Part shown: positions 15,546 through 17,862 of the stretch, one piece after another | How positions within the stretch are numbered: position 1 is the stretch's first letter | Layout of the letters: every line of letters starts with the position of its first letter | NCBI GenBank assembly: GCA_031552335.1 | Contig: JAVBMQ010000015.1 | Span: forward strand, 1 to 17,862 | Length of the DNA stretch: 17,862 nt | Source of the DNA: JAISFI01 sp031552335 | GTDB taxonomy: Bacteria > Bacteroidota > Bacteroidia > Bacteroidales > Azobacteroidaceae | Direction: 5' to 3' | Notes under the pieces: model-generated | Told to the model about the DNA's origin: nothing | Databases searched by the model: none | What the model saw: only the letters and a program-made list of their open reading frames with translations | Position numbers and translations under genes: made by a program

Positions 15546-16283
15546 ATGCTTCAGGTAGATGTTAGAAATGTTTTTAAGTCATTTAAGAATGTTCAGGCTG
15601 TACGTGGAATATCATTAGCCATACAACCCGGGGAATTTGTTGCTTTGCTTGGTCCCAATGGAGCAGGCAAAACCACGTTGGTAGAAATGATGGAAGGATT
15701 GAAAAGCCCTGACGAAGGAGAGATCATACTTCAGGGAAAGAATTGGAAGAAGAATGAAAGGGAACTTCGTAAAATTATTGGCTTATCATTACAGGAAACC
15801 CGTTTTGCAGAAAAACTGACGACTCTTGAGACCTTACGCCTTTTTGCCAGTTTCTTTCGATTGGGAGATCAACGCGTAAATGAAATTATTGAATTAACAG
15901 GATTAGAAAGTAAGCGAAAAGCAATGGTCGGTACGCTTTCCGGAGGACAACGCCAGCGATTGGCTTTAGGTGTTGCTTTGCTGAATAATCCTCAGATTCT
16001 TTTCCTGGATGAACCTACTACCGGACTTGACCCGCACTCCAGATATGATTTATGGAATATTTTGAAAGAATTGAAAGACAGAGGAGAAACGACTTTAATC
16101 CTTACAACTCATTACATGGAGGAAGCAGAATCGTTATGTGACCATATAATTATCATTGATGAAGGGAAAATCCTGAAAGAAGGTAATCTGAAAGATTTAT
16201 TGGATGAAAATTCACATAACCTCGATGAATTATTTATTAATCTGACGGGTAAAACGTTACGGGATAATCCGGGTGTGGTTTAA
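15546..16283 (+). CDS. ABC transporter ATP-binding protein (ABC-2 / DrrA-type exporter)
   Basis: The 245-residue nucleotide-binding subunit has every expected motif: Walker A GPNGAGKTT (36-44), Q-loop Gln83 (SLQETRF), signature LSGGQ (131-135), Walker B ILFLDEP (151-157), D-loop and switch His189 (TTHYMEEAE). The short C-terminal region and the single ATPase with a following ABC-2 permease resemble DrrAB/NatA-type exporters. I chose ATG 15546 over an in-frame TTG at 15495, because the TTG overlaps the -33 promoter element. The permease starts 11 bases after the stop. Substrate is unknown; drugs, lipids or small molecules are all possible. Confidence 0.95.
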   Translation: MLQVDVRNVFKSFKNVQAVRGISLAIQPGEFVALLGPNGAGKTTLVEMMEGLKSPDEGEIILQGKNWKKNERELRKIIGLSLQETRFAEKLTTLETLRLFASFFRLGDQRVNEIIELTGLESKRKAMVGTLSGGQRQRLALGVALLNNPQILFLDEPTTGLDPHSRYDLWNILKELKDRGETTLILTTHYMEEAESLCDHIIIIDEGKILKEGNLKDLLDENSHNLDELFINLTGKTLRDNPGVV

Positions 16284-16294
16284 TATATTATCGT

Positions 16295-17401
16295 ATGAAA
16301 TCAATTAAAACGAATCAATTATATCAACTTTTTCTTACGCAGTTTCTCCAAACAATCCGTGAACCGGAAGTGCTTTTCTGGGGAATGATATTTCCTGTTC
16401 TTATTTCTATTGGCTTAGGATTGGCTTTTACACAGAATACAGAATCAAAATTTCATATCATTCTGGTTGAAAAGAATCATACGGAACTGGATTCTTTATT
16501 GACTATATATGCTGAACCAAGTCAAAGTAAAGGTCAGGATAATTGGAAATGGAAAATTACCGATGAAACATTAGGAAAAACAGAATTTAAATTTTCCCGC
16601 AGTGACTGGAAATCGGCTATTGTCTCATTGAAACGGGGAGAAGCTGACATCATCATAAGTGATTCGTTAGGTAAGATGACTTACCATTTTGACCCGCTTA
16701 ATTCGCAAGCCCAATTGGCTTACATGAAACTTTCGTCTTTAGTAAAATCTCCTGTTTCTGTTGTCACTACAAGAGAAACGCAGATAGAACCGTTGACCTT
16801 GACCGGAGTCCGGTATATCGATTTTCTTATACCGGGACTGATTGCATTTGGCATGATGGGTTCCATCATGTGGGGAGTCAGCTATACGATTATTGAACGA
16901 CGGTCGCAGAAGTTATTAAGGCGAATGGTTGCCACTCCGATGAAAAAAGAGAACTTTCTTATCTCACTGATGTTTGTCCGTATCCTTATGAATATAGTAG
17001 AAGCTTTGATCCTGCTTTTCTTCGCGTGGCTTGTATTTGGAGTTCGGATTCAGGGAAATATCGGTGCCTTAGTTGCCTTGTTTTTAGCCGGGAATGTCGC
17101 ATTTACAGGCATTGCTGTATTGGTAGCCAGCAGGACAACCAAAACAGAAGTCGGTACTGGATGGATCAATGCCGTACAGATGCCTATGATGATACTGTCG
17201 GGTATCTTTTTTAGTTATCACAACTTTCCCGAATGGAGCATCGGATTTATTAAACTGTTACCCCTGACAGCACTTACAGATGGTATCCGAAGCATTTTTA
17301 ATGAAGGAGCCGGATGGCTGGATATTATTCTTCCATCAACCGGTTTATCCCTCCTGGGATTGATCTGTTTAGTTATCGGCTTGAAATGGTTTAGATGGTG
17401 A
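16295..17401 (+). CDS. ABC-2 type permease
   Basis: The 368-residue membrane partner of the preceding ATPase has one helix near the N-terminus (about 26-45, VLFWGMIFPVLISIGLGLAF) and a large non-cytoplasmic domain of about 128 residues (46-173). Five further helices follow, at about 176-200, 224-246, 252-275, 285-306 and 346-365. This 1+5 layout with a big first loop is typical of the ABC2_membrane_3 class. The motif RRSQKLLRRMVATPMKK after the second helix, followed by the PMMILSGIFFS helix, is the ABC-2 hallmark. Two such subunits or a homodimer would pair with two ATPases. No third gene follows, so no dedicated periplasmic adaptor is encoded here. I see no clear terminator in the 100 bases after the stop. 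Confidence 0.92.
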   Translation: MKSIKTNQLYQLFLTQFLQTIREPEVLFWGMIFPVLISIGLGLAFTQNTESKFHIILVEKNHTELDSLLTIYAEPSQSKGQDNWKWKITDETLGKTEFKFSRSDWKSAIVSLKRGEADIIISDSLGKMTYHFDPLNSQAQLAYMKLSSLVKSPVSVVTTRETQIEPLTLTGVRYIDFLIPGLIAFGMMGSIMWGVSYTIIERRSQKLLRRMVATPMKKENFLISLMFVRILMNIVEALILLFFAWLVFGVRIQGNIGALVALFLAGNVAFTGIAVLVASRTTKTEVGTGWINAVQMPMMILSGIFFSYHNFPEWSIGFIKLLPLTALTDGIRSIFNEGAGWLDIILPSTGLSLLGLICLVIGLKWFRW

Positions 17402-17502
17402 ATGATCAGAGATGAATAGTGATGGGTTCTTATTTTTATTAATAATAGTATCATCCGAATCTCCTGTATCGAAAAGACACCTAAATAGAGTTTCTTAACA
17501 GT

Positions 17503-17736
17503 TCACTTCTTCGCTAAAGCGGAGATATAATCTTTGGATGTTATTTCGAGGCACTTTTCTGCAATACCCTGTATCATCTCTCGCCCTCTTTTTCGGGGAA
17601 TACGAATACTCTCCCCGACGATAAGCATATCTTCGATGGTGGGATTTCCGTGATTATTAACAGAGGTGGCGTGTTCGCCATTATAGCCGTTACTGCACCG
17701 GGTGAGGTCGTAAGCCGGAGCTAACCCAACTTTCAC
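17503..17736 (-). pseudogene. HipA-family toxin/kinase C-terminal remnant
   Basis: The minus-strand frame from GTG 17736 gives 77 residues with GLAPAYDLTRCSNGYNGEHA, then TSVNNHGNPTIEDML and IRIPRKRGREMI. This is the end of the HipA-like C-terminal kinase domain, in which L-x-PAYDLT is the conserved block. Full HipA-type proteins are about 300-450 residues, and the ATP-binding and catalytic parts should precede this. An in-frame TAG at 17752-17754 sits only six codons upstream, and the further sequence to 17862 is A+T-rich and shows no HipA motif. I read it as a 5'-deleted stump. No HipB antitoxin is visible. The flanks 17402-17502 and 17755-17862 hold nothing I can identify. Confidence 0.75.
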
Positions 17737-17862
17737 TCTGCCTTTCGCTAACTATCTGTTAATGAAAATATAATGAGTATTTCTGTAAGCACTGTGACCT
17801 ACAAATTTTTATTTTTCTTTATTTTTCTATGTTTTTAGAACATTTTTCTGCTAAGACCTTTA

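Overview
The window looks like chromosomal DNA from a member of the Bacteroidales. The evidence is the A+T-rich base composition, promoters of the Bacteroidota type (TTTG, about 19-22 bases, then TAnnTTTG), a surface-lipoprotein signal of the Bacteroidota kind, a leftover type IX secretion tail and typical gene families such as fused OtsAB, DUF4374 and GH125. The low G+C and the secretion tail would fit a Dysgonomonas-like genus, but this is a weak guess. I see no tRNA, rRNA, CRISPR array, transposase or prophage gene.

Layout. (1) Positions 1-3567, minus strand: a fused trehalose-6-phosphate synthase/phosphatase (otsAB), followed by a GH15 glucoamylase/trehalase-type enzyme that runs off the left edge. 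(2) Positions 3568-4230: a divergent intergenic region holding a promoter for each side and the remains of an internally deleted MGMT-family (alkyltransferase-like) gene. (3) Positions 4231-9098, plus strand: a three-gene iron-siderophore uptake operon (TonB-dependent receptor, DUF4374 surface lipoprotein, PepSY membrane protein) with the gene order and domain types of the XusABC xenosiderophore system of Bacteroides. A strong hairpin lies between the second and third genes, and a bidirectional terminator follows. (4) Positions 9161-10268: a small DUF1508 (YegP-like) protein on the minus strand, then a scar made of a truncated, frameshifted AraC regulator abutting an orphan type IX secretion C-terminal domain, then a REP-like hairpin. 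(5) Positions 10318-15462, plus strand: a promoter and a two-gene glycosidase operon, a RICIN-GH2 beta-galactosidase-type enzyme and a GH125 exo-alpha-1,6-mannosidase-type enzyme. (6) Positions 15484-17401: a two-gene ABC-2 type exporter whose promoter is framed by a 14-bp perfect inverted repeat. (7) Positions 17503-17736, minus strand: the C-terminal stump of a HipA-type toxin/kinase.

How the genes work together. The first pair probably makes trehalose and hydrolyses an alpha-glucoside, possibly trehalose itself. The Xus-like operon would capture ferric catecholate siderophore at the cell surface, import it to the periplasm and reduce or move the iron at the inner membrane. The GH2/GH125 pair would trim beta-galactose and alpha-1,6-mannose from a glycan without a local SusCD pair. 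The ABC exporter has no visible substrate.

The main theme in the spaces between genes is decay: four remnants (MGMT, AraC, secretion tail, HipA) mark past deletions. The most interesting non-coding signals are the inverted repeats laid over promoters (xusA and the ABC operon) and the hairpin that may set the ratio of the last Xus protein to the first two. I did not find a clearly new multi-gene system.
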